Positions 1-11,433 of a stretch of 13,764 nt of DNA are shown piece after piece. The position numbers were made by a program, and so were the translations under genes. The DNA comes from Gryganskiella cystojenkinii. Taxonomy: Eukaryota; Mortierellomycota; Mortierellomycetes; Mortierellales; Mortierellaceae. Under the pieces are notes generated by a model. The model had not been told where the DNA came from and searched no databases. It saw only the letters and a program-made list of their open reading frames with translations. Every line of letters starts with the position of its first letter. Within the stretch, counting starts at the first letter, position 1. The stretch is taken from NCBI GenBank assembly GCA_015852425.1, contig JAAAIG010000199.1, forward strand, positions 32,369 through 46,132. The letters run 5' to 3'.

Positions 1-4
1 CCCT

Positions 5-1355
5 CCTGATATTTTAATACAACAATCAGCAAATCAATGAATGTTACCTTGAATGGCGCACTTGAGGTTGTTGTGTTGAGTACTGGGGTTGACCAGATCT
101 GCGCATTGCATGGCCTTGGTATCGACCAAGGGGAAGATGATCACGGCCGAGAACAGGAACACGCAGATCGAGAAGAACAGAATCAAAGCACTTGGATGTG
201 ATCGCTTATCGTCCAAGACCAAATAAGTAATCACAAGAATAAAGCTCAAGACCGTGGAGACTGCACGCATCGCATTCGTGATCTTGAATCCCGTATCCAG
301 TGCGCCCTCACGGTAAAGCGAATACTGTGCCGGACAAGGGATACAGCATCCATTCATACAATATTGAGTGTTGGCGGTGGTATGTCCTGGTCCTGTCATG
401 GGATCGCGAACAAAGGGCGAAACGCAATCTGCGGTTCTGTTGGTGATACCGGAAGGACCCAAACTCTTGTCGATAGCTTGAACGACGTTACACACTCCAT
501 CTGGTTGGTAGGGGATACCAGCTGGTGGTGCATACTTAGTAGTTTCAGGGATCGGAGCATTACAATCAGGGATGTAACGTTGCAGCTTGAAGACAGTGAG
601 GAATTGAGTGCATTGGGCTACCATAGTCTGACAGGTGGACATGCATCCGAATCGAACAGTGTAGTTGTTGCCTGGAAAGATGGGTGTTCAAAAAAAGAAG
701 ATATAAAGCCTGTCAGAATCATAAAAACAGACAGGAACCATTGTTCTGCGAATAAATAAAGTGATAGTGATATATACCTGCGACGAGGTCTGCTTTTGGG
801 AAATAAGTGGAACAGACGTACTCCATGAAGGGTTCAAAACACGCCTGAGTAAGCTGTAGTGTTTGCGTGCTGTTCAATCCAGCCGCGTTCAAGCCAGCTT
901 CAATAGCGGCCGTGGTCACGGTTGGGGGTACCCAGACGGGGTATTTGATATAGTTCGAGCAGAGAGTTCCATTGTACTGTTCCACTACGAGGGAAAAGAG
1001 AGAAATGTCACAGGTCAAAATCTGTTCATGATTGGTGCAAGACTTTGGTTTGTTTGCATTGAAGCAAGGAAAAAGCTCTTTGATCGATCAAAAAAAGGGT
1101 CGCTGTTGTCCACCTGTCTTTCTTCATCTTGTCTCTGTGCGACCAAAGCTGACAGAACAGCACAGGCGAACAACGACGCACCCCTTTGCGCCACCAAAAT
1201 AAAAAAAAATCGTTTCGATATCAGTTACAAGGAAGTGATATAAGAGTCAATAGGGACTTACTGGAACCCATAGAAGGGATAGCCTCAGTCAAGGACCCGA
1301 CCAGGCCGAGGGCCAGGGCGGTGACCGCAGTAACTTTGGTCAGGAATCGAATCAT
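5..1355 (-). CDS. Frizzled/Smoothened-like seven-helix receptor, N-terminal part (partial at left edge)
   Basis: Likely plasma-membrane receptor; ligand unknown. Exons on the minus strand are 1355-1262, 1077-778, 671-48 and 5 to the window edge; introns are 1261-1078, 777-672 and 47-6, all GT...AG with matching phases. The first 24 or so residues (MIRFLTKVTAVTALALGLVG...) form a signal peptide. Residues about 36-175 are cysteine-rich and resemble a Frizzled CRD: a segment ACFEPFMEYVCSTYFP mirrors the family's C...CS.Y.P pattern and is followed by CMSTCQTMVAQC. A second cysteine knot, YCMNGCCIPCP, lies just before the membrane. Hydrophobic helices are at about 267-284 and 290-314; about 339 residues are visible, and the remaining helices lie off the window. 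The exon 2 acceptor (1077) was chosen because it alone keeps phase; its AAG site is not ideal, so the join at residue 32 is the weakest point. A different membrane protein with a CRD-like ectodomain is possible. Confidence 0.8.
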
Positions 1356-1860
1356 GAGTTTAGAATAGAATGTCGAATGAGAATACGAAACGGGGATGGA
1401 AAAAGGTGTGGTTGAAGGTCGAATGGAAAAGACGGGTCTGTTTCAGGAACGGAGGATGAATGAGATTCGAGTCGGGATGAGATGTGGAATGGGAGGGGGG
1501 AGTGATGAGAGAATGGACAAAGGAGAGGGAGAGGAATCACCGGTGTGTGCTGGTGGAGACAGGAAGGGTGCAGCAGACGAGGCAATGCAGGAGGTGAAGG
1601 ACGGTTGTGAGATAGGACGGCAGTGGGAGGCAAAGAGATGAAAAAGAGAAAAGAAAGAAAGGAAATGAATGCGTTCGATCGGGGGAGGAGAAAGGTTGCT
1701 GTCTCTCTGTCTCTCCGCTCCACTCTGTCTCCACTTGTCTCCACGCGCACGCTCATTTTACTTCACAGCAGGTGTTTGTACTCTCGCCGTCTCGTGTGGT
1801 GTCCCTGGCTCCTCTTTTGTTTTCTTCTCTCTTTCAGTTTGCTTGGTTCCAATGTAATAA
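1356..1860 (-). promoter_or_regulatory. Upstream region of the receptor gene, strand-biased purine/pyrimidine tract
   Basis: On the plus strand about 1390-1700 is strongly purine-rich (G and A runs), so the receptor's coding strand is pyrimidine-rich just upstream of its ATG; 1700-1850 switches to pyrimidine-rich on the plus strand. Pyrimidine-rich tracts before start codons recur at other genes in this window, such as the DAHP synthase. Long reading frames here on both strands are low-complexity and are not credible genes. No clear TATA box was seen. Its promoter role is inferred from position only. Confidence 0.45.
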
Positions 1861-1987
1861 AGTCGACATACTCACTCAATAGTCAATAATTTTAGGAAAA
1901 TTGAATACTGAAGGGATTTCATAGGCCCGAACCTTCATTTTTTCGATCCGCTCCTGTGAACAGAAAGTAAAAAAAAGTACAACTCCG

Positions 1988-2340
1988 ATGGTATATATAA
2001 ATTTTGCGAGTGAACTTGCTGACCCGCAGATTGATACTATTTTTCTAACCATAACCCTCATTATCCACCTCAAGCCAGAGAGCTGGAGCGCAACTACCCC
2101 TGCTGATATGTCTGAGTTAGGATCGCAATTTTTTCTGGCTCCTCTCGTCGTCCAAAAGTCTCCAGCCCTTTGACATTTCAAGGAAGAGGACCTTGAGTCC
2201 TCGGACTTTGCTACTGTTGATGTGCCCGGATCAACCCTTGTACAATTTCGAGGGCTGCGCTTGGCTGACATGTGGAGATTTTATCCTGCTGCTGCTCTCA
2301 AGCCTCTGTCATATTCAGCAACGCTTCTAACTTCTATAGG
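1988..2340 (+). pseudogene. Possible coding relic with one internal stop (unidentified)
   Basis: One plus-strand frame stays open from 1988 to past 2340 except for a single TGA at 2171-2173. Codon choice and amino-acid mix look coding-like on both sides of the stop: before it, residues such as LKPESWSATTPADMSELGSQ; after it, KEEDLESSDFATVDVPGSTL. I do not recognise the family. The opposite strand carries an uninterrupted 131-codon frame with an ATG (2271-1876), so the coding strand is uncertain. It could be a decayed transposon or gene fragment, an exon of an unrecognised gene, or chance. No terminal repeats or target-site duplications were seen. Confidence 0.25.
2186..2202. repeat. Short perfect hairpin inside a larger weak inverted repeat
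   Basis: GAGGAC and GTCCTC form a 6-bp stem around the loop CTTGA. It is enclosed by AAAGTC (2155-2160) and GACTTT (2204-2209), which are also complementary, so a transcript could fold into a two-level stem. It lies within the possible coding relic, so the symmetry may be incidental. Confidence 0.5.
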
Positions 2341-2955
2341 TTTGTTTACTTGTTTGTATGTTTTTTGTTTGTTCTCTGATGTGCTTTTTTTTCTGTCCTA
2401 CATTTCATTCAGTCCATATTCATTTCTTTGTTCACGAGTCTTCAACACAGCTGTTTCGCTGTTCACAAATTTTGAACCGATCGCTGGCAACATCGAATTT
2501 TTTCTTTTCGCACTAATCTTGGCTAATTTTATCTGTTGGAGCGTAAGCACGCAAGACTATCTTTCTTTGTTTTGTTGGAGGACAACCAAAAAAAAAGGGG
2601 GGGGGAGGGGACTAAAAGGCTAAAATCCAAGCGTCGATTGCCATTTCGAAAATTGTTTTGGCTTTGCTTCCTTGCAGCAAACCAGATCGACGTCCGAGGG
2701 GACACGACCCAGGCACAGTGGTGACAAAGACGAGAAGATGTACCCTTCAGGATTTTGGCTCTCTTAGCCTAACTGTGAGTTTGTTTATTAATCTCTCGCA
2801 CTCCACAACGGTTTCCAAATCCACAAAAAAAGTCAAAAAACAACGAAGCATACGGGCCCAGATCGGACTGGTCAACGTCCGGAGAAAAAAAACAACAACA
2901 GTATGGTTCAAACCCTTGGAGTCTACTTTTATTCCATGTGAAGGGTCAGGCCACT

Positions 2956-2974
2956 AAGGAAACAGAGTTTCCTT
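2956..2974. repeat. Perfect 8-bp inverted repeat with 3-nt loop
   Basis: AAGGAAAC, AGA and GTTTCCTT form an 8-bp perfect stem. It runs directly into the palindrome TTCGATCGAA (2973-2982). It sits about 490 nt upstream of the epimerase ATG. It could be an RNA hairpin, a dimer binding site or a remnant repeat end; no function is shown. Confidence 0.6.
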
Positions 2975-3463
2975 CGATCGAAATTTTATACTTGTCCGTT
3001 TTGTGTGGGGGCCCAGAGCGGCCGAGAATCAACTAAGAGGCAGAGAGCATGCACCCTTCTCTCTCCACAAACCGGAGTAGCTCTCTCGAAATACTGCACT
3101 GCAGAAAAAACTCCCAAAAGAGGGATAGAGATCCGGGCACCTGAAATAAGAAAGCTGTAGTTGTGATAGTCGCGTCGATAAGTTATCCTTTCTGGCATGC
3201 TTGAGGAAGGTCGTACCAGAAGGTCTCAGGAACTGACCACAAAAAAGGGCTTTTCCTCTCCCCTCCAGAAGTGCGTAATGTTCATTTTTGCTCATTAGAC
3301 AACTAGTCTTCGCATTCACACCATTTGAGCCCCGTTCTCATCATCTCTTGTTCACTTTGGCCCTTTCATCACCTTTCGCTGTTTTTTTCGCCTCCCGCCC
3401 AATCTCCACTAAACCAGTCTAAACCTGAAGAGCAAAAAACAAAAAAAATTCCCCCCAGCCATT

Positions 3464-5400
3464 ATGCCAGTGCTGACCACGACACTCTCAACGGACCCTG
3501 TCCTGACTCAACAACACAGGCTGACCGTGAACCTGGACGACACCAGCAACACAACCAACAGCACCAGCGACGGTGGTCGTGATTATAGACCTAGAACGAT
3601 TTCGGCGACGATTTTGACCTATGGCGCGACCTTGACCCATCTCTCGTTTCCAGACCGTTGGAACGAACCTCAAGATGTAGTCCTAGGCTTTGACCACTGG
3701 CAAGAGTACCTGGCCCAGGCACAACCTGGGGCTCTGAACCCTTACTTTGGTGCTATTATTGGACGAACTGCCAGTCGGTAAGTTGTCAACACGACGTAGT
3801 CATGAAAGATACGTGGAGCAGGAAGAAATGAAAAGAAGAAAGTTGAAAACCAGGTCGGGGCACAAGAGATTGAGAAAAGAGCCTTTCTATCGAGAAGAGA
3901 GAGTGGATCGTGCAAACTCAGCAGGGCGAAAGACATGAGATAAAGAGAAAGGAGAACAGTGGCATGCTTGCTCTCTTCGGATGAAAAAAATGTCGCAATA
4001 AGGAGGAGGGATGATCCGCCATCGTACCTAGAAAAGTAGTTAGCCCTACTCCATGCAAAAGCTGTGCGTAGCGTAAGCTCGTCTAGTTGTGTGTATGTGG
4101 AGGCGTTGGCATGTGCAAAAAAAAAAAAAAAAAAAAGGCGAATGAAACCCCTGGAATGCTCGCAAAAGACGCAGAAACTCAAAAGTGGCCTGCACTTTTT
4201 TTTAATACCCGCTGCCTGCTGATTAGCATCGCCCATGCCCAGTTCATTCTCGACTCTTCGCCCCCACAATCGGATGTCTCAGTGAGCCACAAATCCATCG
4301 ATGGCTCCAGCGCCGCCTCCGCCGCCACTGGTACATCCAAGTCCGCGACAACTTCTCATACATTGCAAGTCTCGAACGGTCTGGATTGTCATCATGGTGG
4401 TCCCCGAGGGTTTGACAAGATGCATTGGACGACTCTCCAAGTCGATCAAGATCGGACCGCCGTTCGTTTACAACTGATTTCGCCTCATGGTGATAACGGA
4501 TACCCGGGTCGACTGGTCACCACGGTTGAGTATCAATTGACACCCCAGGGTGAACTCAAGGTCGAATTCTGGGCAAAACTGGAACAAGGCAACGGTGCCA
4601 CAGCCACCACAGCAGACTTGCATAGTACCATCGTCAGCCTGACCAACCACACCTACTGGAACTTGGACGGCGTCCTGAACCCAGTGAAGAAGGATGAGCC
4701 GACAGGCATCAACGACCTTGCGAACACGTCTGTGATCAGGAACCAGGGCACGATCAAAGATCATTGGCTCCAGCTCAATAGCGCTTACTTGATTGAACTC
4801 GGTGCATCCCATCCTGTCCCCACAGGTAGGGTCATTGATCTCGTCACTCAACAGGATTACCCTCAGCGAGACCTCTTGGATTTCAGAACATCAAAACGCC
4901 TCGGCCCAGGGTTGGAACAGATTCCCGGTGGATTCGGATACGATAATGTCTATGCTCTCCAAGGACTGTTTTCGAAACCTGTGGGCGAATTGGGATCCCA
5001 GGGCCATTTTCCAGAGACTCCTCTTGCCGCCACCTTGGTCTCACCTCATACCGGCATTCGAATGGATCTTTTGACCTCGGAGCCAGCTTTGGTCGTTTAC
5101 GCGGCCGGATACTTGGAGGATTCCAAATTGCACTCCACGAAATCCAAATCCCTTGATGTGTTCTCGTCATCGTTCATCTTATCGCCTGCCGCGCCTCTCA
5201 CTGCAACTGCTTTCAATAATCATCAGGGACAAGGAAATATCAAGATCGAGGCCGGTTATGACAAGTTTGCAGGAATCTCATTGGAACCTATCCGATACCC
5301 AGATGCGATTCATCATCCCGACTGGGCTTCGATGGTCACCCTCCACGCTGGTCAGGAATATCGCCAGCGGACCATATACAAACTCAGCATTGAAAAATAA
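3464..5400 (+). CDS. galM: Aldose 1-epimerase (galactose mutarotase)
   Basis: Interconverts the alpha and beta anomers of galactose and glucose, feeding the Leloir pathway; probably cytosolic, as no signal peptide is seen. Exons are 3464-3777 and 4227-5400, joined in phase inside an Arg codon to give the family motif GRTASRIAHAQF; the protein is 495 residues. The expected active-site positions are present: H161 in HHGGPRGFDK, H246 in NHTYWNL, D344 in GYDNVYAL and general-base E458 in SLEPIRYPDA. Family members are usually about 340-380 residues. The excess is a Thr/Asn/Ser-rich stretch near residues 20-40, a Ser/Ala/Thr-rich insert at about 115-145 between the beta-strand motif and HHGG, and further loops near 365-430. 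The start is the first ATG of the open frame and follows a C-rich leader. An AATAAA at 5396-5401 overlaps the stop codon. It is convergent with the FYR gene. Confidence 0.93.
3778..4226 (+). other. Long intron of the epimerase gene
   Basis: A 449-nt GT...AG intron (donor GTAAGT; acceptor GATTAG), long for this window. Its first 200 nt are purine-rich, and it carries a 20-nt A run at 4117-4136. The frame downstream of the A run is open into the exon, so a naive gene call would start the second exon too early at 4087. No nested gene was seen on either strand. Confidence 0.85.
4117..4136 (+). repeat. Poly(A) tract of 20
   Basis: Twenty consecutive A inside the epimerase intron. Similar runs occur in other non-coding parts, for example 18 T at 12110-12127 and 15 T at 13155-13169. 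Likely slippage-prone and length-variable. I see no flanking target-site duplication that would mark a retroposed tail. Confidence 0.9.
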
Positions 5401-5498
5401 AAGAGACAGTGGTGGCAGTTTCAAACTGATTCTTAGGTATTGCTATGGTACATGATTATGTTTTGACTACGTGGTTCAAACGCTACATTTTCTGTGTT

Positions 5499-7785
5499 TC
5501 AAGTGTCGTCCTCGACCGTCATACCGCTGTATCCAACAATATCAACCTCGACCTCGATCTCGCCCTCGTCTCCGATATCGACATCAGAACCAGGGCTTCC
5601 AGACTCAGTCGCCTCAACAGCAGCCACGTCGTTAGCCACAGGAGTATCATTCTCCGATGGCCTTGTGGCAGTGGATAATCGAGGATCCGATTCCGATTCC
5701 GAAAGTGTATCTTCGTCCTCCTCCATCGTCAACTTCTTCTGTCCTGAGTTGCCGATATTGGTCACCATCATGATATCCTCGGTCTCCATGGACATGGTCG
5801 CAGAACCAATTTCCCCGAAACCGGCCTGACGAATCTTGGGTGAGGCGACCCTAACCTTCTTCTTGCCCGGTGTACCCAGCGAAGCATAAGCGTCGTCATC
5901 CTCGGTATCATCAATATCACCGACATTGCCCGTATCTTGAGATGCCTTGTCCTTTCCCTCTAGGCCGTCCTCCTGTGACTCTGCCGGTTTCGATTTCTTG
6001 CCCCTGGCGATCGAGCTTATCTTGCGTTTCTCGTTGGTGCCAGCAGTGGTGACGCTCGTGGTTGGGGTTGAGACCGGTGCGGGTGGAATCTCTTCGAAGC
6101 GATGCATGATGTAACTAGTGCACTTGTCTGCATTCGGTAAATCCTGTATCATTTTTGCAATGGTCGCGTGCGAGAACCCGTAGTAATCCGGTCCTGAGGC
6201 TGAATTCGAGTGATCTCGTCTGCGGATCAAATTCGCGGCCTTGACGATATGAGTCCATGCACCTGTAGCGGTTCCAGCAATGATGGGACTCTCCGGTTGG
6301 TCCTCGGCATCGATCTGGAACTGCATACAGGAAAAATTATAGAAGAGGAGTTTTCGTCATAGTCAGTAAACACTGTTGCATCAAGAGTATTTGCGCCAAC
6401 TATCAAAGAAAAGCCGAAAAAAGTACCTTTGGTGCATCACCATCGTCAATAACACTGCAAGTGTAGACGGTCTGTTTAGTCGGATCGACCATACTGTTGT
6501 AGGATCTCGAGACCTTGTATCCAACCGGCCAGATGTATCGTTCGTTATGGAACGCCTCTCGATCATGCACCACATAACCGATACTCCAGACCGTCAGTAT
6601 ACCAATCGTCACTGGGAGCTTCACGGCTCCATTCTCATCCTTCGGCAGCGTAACCACTTTTCGCACTTTGTTGAGATCTGCCCTGGGTTTGTTGGACTGA
6701 TGGATCCGTTTGGGTTTTTGAGTTGCTGAGCCGACGTTGGTGATGGTCGATGCAACCGGCGCCGATATTGGTCCAGAAAGTTTTGATTCTTTGGTGGCAG
6801 AGAAAGAGGTCGAGTTTGACTTTGTATTTGGTCCCCTCTTTTGGGTAGTGGCACTAGTCCTAGAGGTTTTTGCGCCCTGCCCTTGACTATTGGCTCTTGC
6901 TGCTTCTTTCGCGGCATGCAACGCTGAATCCCGCAAGGCAATAATTTGTCTGGTTCGAATCCTAGTCATGACAGACGAATCGGAATCGTTATCACTGCTG
7001 ACAGTACCCTCACTATCTGTTCCTGAGGCAGAGTTGCGGCGCTCCAAAACAGAAAGGCGATCCAACAGAATACTACAAAAGGATAATGCAAAAGGATAAT
7101 GCGAATTGATAAGTCAATACAAGAGTCACCATGTACATTGGGAGAGGTTTTTATCTTTTTTTAAAGTCAAAAAGATGACCTCGTACTTTTTCTCCTTGCG
7201 CAAGTTTCTAACTCGCCGATGAGACTTGTCCAGTTCCTGGTGCATCCGTAGATTGTCCTATTATCGAGTCAATAGCAATTGTTCGTCTGCAAGGGTCACA
7301 ACATCGTCCTGCAGGTAAAAGCATTCTGTACAAGAGGGGTGAAATTCTCATACCTCCAGGGCTCGACTCAGTCTTGACTCGAGTGCTCTATACTTTTCGC
7401 CCCGGTCATGATCCACGTCCTGTTCTAAAGACTGCGACTGCGGTGATCGTTTCCGGAGAAAGTTCTGGGAGTCTCCTGTACTTTCACGTCGGTGTCGTCT
7501 ATCCTGCCCGTGCTGCAAAGAATTTGGCTCTTGGATGTTCCGTCGGCCATGAGGCTGAGGTTGATGGATAAGAGTAAAGCTCTTTTGATGCAGAGGTTCC
7601 TGATCCTGGTGCTCTTGGTGAGTACCTAGTATATTGCCTGGCATGGTGCCGTTGCTATCCCTGGAAGGCGAAGAGGGTAAAATCTTTGAGACTGGGTGAT
7701 GTGGAGCATTCTGAGTGCCATTCATGTTGCTCTGGTATACGTCCGAATGGACCTCTGCAGCTCCGATGCTGATCACGCCTTCCAT
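5499..7785 (-). CDS. FYRN/FYRC-domain nuclear protein (TBRG1-like)
   Basis: Probably a chromatin-associated regulator; FYRN and FYRC motifs normally form one folded module in TBRG1 and in MLL-type and JARID proteins. Exons are 7785-7354, 7257-7187, 7072-6427 and 6320-5499; introns are 7353-7258, 7186-7073 and 6426-6321; all phases match, giving 656 residues. The first 128 residues are Gln/Ser/His-rich and disordered. A charged coiled coil follows at about 129-178 (starts GEKYRALESRLSRALE), in the same place as in TBRG1. FYRN is at about 320-383 (WSIGYVVHD...YIWPVGY) and FYRC at about 384-461 (AWTHIVKAAN...YYGFSHATI). A basic nuclear-localisation-like stretch (KRKISSIARGKKSK) is at 481-494, and the tail is acidic and Ser-rich. 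There is no SET, JmjC or PHD domain. The start is the first ATG after an in-frame stop; an extra 5' exon spliced at about 7817 cannot be excluded. Confidence 0.86.
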
Positions 7786-8798
7786 TTCCAGTCTCTCTGT
7801 GGAGTGAGTGCCTGACTTGATGTACTCCGAAGCGGGCTGCCAAGTAGGATGATTTGGTGGCGTAATAGGTAATGACAGTTATTGCTGTACAGTTGCTTGG
7901 TTGCGGTCGATAGCCCTTGTGGTCCGCTTGCTGAAGAGAAGAAGCGGCGTCTATGTTTGTAGAAGCTGCCACAAAAGTAAAAAAAGTGGAGACAGGATCC
8001 TCCAAAAGTCCATTGAGAAGGCTGTCTTTACTGTTTGACAATCAGTCGATGGCAATCGAGAAAAGAGACAATCAATACCCAGGGGAGAGAGGCTGTGCTG
8101 GTGGACTACGGATGGACGTTTACAGCGAGGACAAGAAAGAATTCCGTTGTCACTTGGTTACTTGACGGTAAAGGGTACCAAGGAAGGAGAGAATGACAAG
8201 GGATTAATGTTGAGAAGGAAAGAGGGGTGGAGTGGAGTAGTGATGAATGTTTGAGAGATGGGAGAGGAGGAGGGGGCGGAGAGGAGGACAAGGAAAAAAG
8301 AAGAAATAGAATGAGCAGAGGAGGTAAAGAGGGAGGAGGGGGGACGAGGAGGAGAAAAGGGGTGGAGGGTGGGTAGTGGGAGTGAGAGCATTTGAGTGAA
8401 GGATGAGAATGTTCCTTTGTTTGGGTGCGGATTGCAGCCTGGAAACGACTGCGAGCAGGGAGTGCGTGTGTGATTGAGCCGACTCTGTTGTAGAGTGAGA
8501 AACGAATGAGTCTGTTTTGTGTGTGTGTGTTTGTGTGATGTCAAAGAGAGTCAAAAAGCGTGTTTGTCTGATGCAGACAAAAGATGGAGTCCGTTGGCTG
8601 GCCTGTCAGTGCGGGCCTTTCTTTCTTGCACGTTCTCATGGCGACAGTCAAAGAACATAAAAAAAAATATTTTTTGCACCCGCCCGTTGATTCGGGCGAT
8701 TGTCTTTTCCTTTTCTCTCTCGCTCTGTTTTTTGTATCCCTTCTCTTCCTTCTCTTCGTCCCCCACTTTCCTCCGCCATATTCACACCTTCCTTCATA
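7786..8798. promoter_or_regulatory. Divergent promoter region between the FYR gene and DAHP synthase
   Basis: About 1 kb lies between two start codons on opposite strands. The half near the FYR gene (8170-8400) is purine-rich on the plus strand, hence pyrimidine-rich on the FYR sense strand. The half near the synthase (8690-8790) is pyrimidine-rich on the plus strand. The two halves thus mirror each other, as expected of two back-to-back core promoters. A GT microsatellite is at 8519-8538. The hexamers TGAGTC (8507-8512) and GAGTCA (8548-8553) each match six of the seven positions of a Gcn4/CPC1 site. No confident TATA box and no gene were seen; the long frames here are low-complexity. Confidence 0.55.
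8519..8538 (+). repeat. GT-rich microsatellite
   Basis: Six perfect GT units (8519-8530) followed by imperfect GT-rich sequence, about 260 nt upstream of the DAHP synthase start codon. Likely length-variable between strains. Confidence 0.8.

Positions 8799-11433
<2,635 letters not shown>

Larger units (their letters stand above)
1861..3463. other. Intergenic DNA without an assignable gene, upstream of the epimerase
   Basis: I recognise no gene here. It contains a coding-looking stretch at about 1988-2340 (listed separately), a T-rich stretch at 2340-2530 with repeated GTTT units, an A-run followed by a G-run at about 2588-2604, two hairpins (2186-2202 and 2956-2974), and a Pol III B-box-like 11-mer at 2905-2915 with no tRNA around it. 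A donor-like GTAAGCAC at 2541 and an acceptor-like CTTGCAG ending near 2679 could bound an untranslated-leader intron of the epimerase gene, but nothing confirms it. The last 140 nt before 3464 are C- and T-rich, as expected of a fungal core promoter. Confidence 0.5.

Noticed and set aside
1861..2700. Spliceosomal snRNA (U1, U2, U4, U5, U6) or SRP RNA
   Set aside because: A possible Sm-like AATTTTTTCTGG and stems were noted, but none of the conserved 5' or core sequences of these RNAs is present.
3029..3319. 96-codon minus-strand frame beginning with ATG, upstream of the epimerase
   Set aside because: No recognisable domain, no flanking exons, and a composition typical of translated non-coding DNA. 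It lies in the region expected to hold the epimerase promoter.
4087..4226. N-terminal extension of the second epimerase exon back to 4087
   Set aside because: It translates a 20-A run into poly-Lys and would break the conserved GRTASRIAHAQF junction; it belongs to the intron.
3742..4269. 175-codon minus-strand frame across the epimerase intron
   Set aside because: It is largely the antisense of a purine-rich, A-run-containing intron and translates to poly-Phe and low-complexity sequence.
6940..6970. GGTTCGAATCC, resembling a tRNA T-loop
   Set aside because: Flanking bases do not form a T stem or cloverleaf, and the site lies within a coding exon of the FYR gene on the opposite strand.
7655..8041. 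Minus-strand frame overlapping the start of the FYR gene
   Set aside because: It is out of frame with the FYR protein, opens with a TTG, and overlaps residues needed for the coiled-coil exon. A real 5' exon here could not be linked in phase by a convincing splice site.
8158..8554. Ser/Pro/His-rich minus-strand frames in the divergent promoter
   Set aside because: They are translations of a CT-rich tract with simple repeats and match no family.
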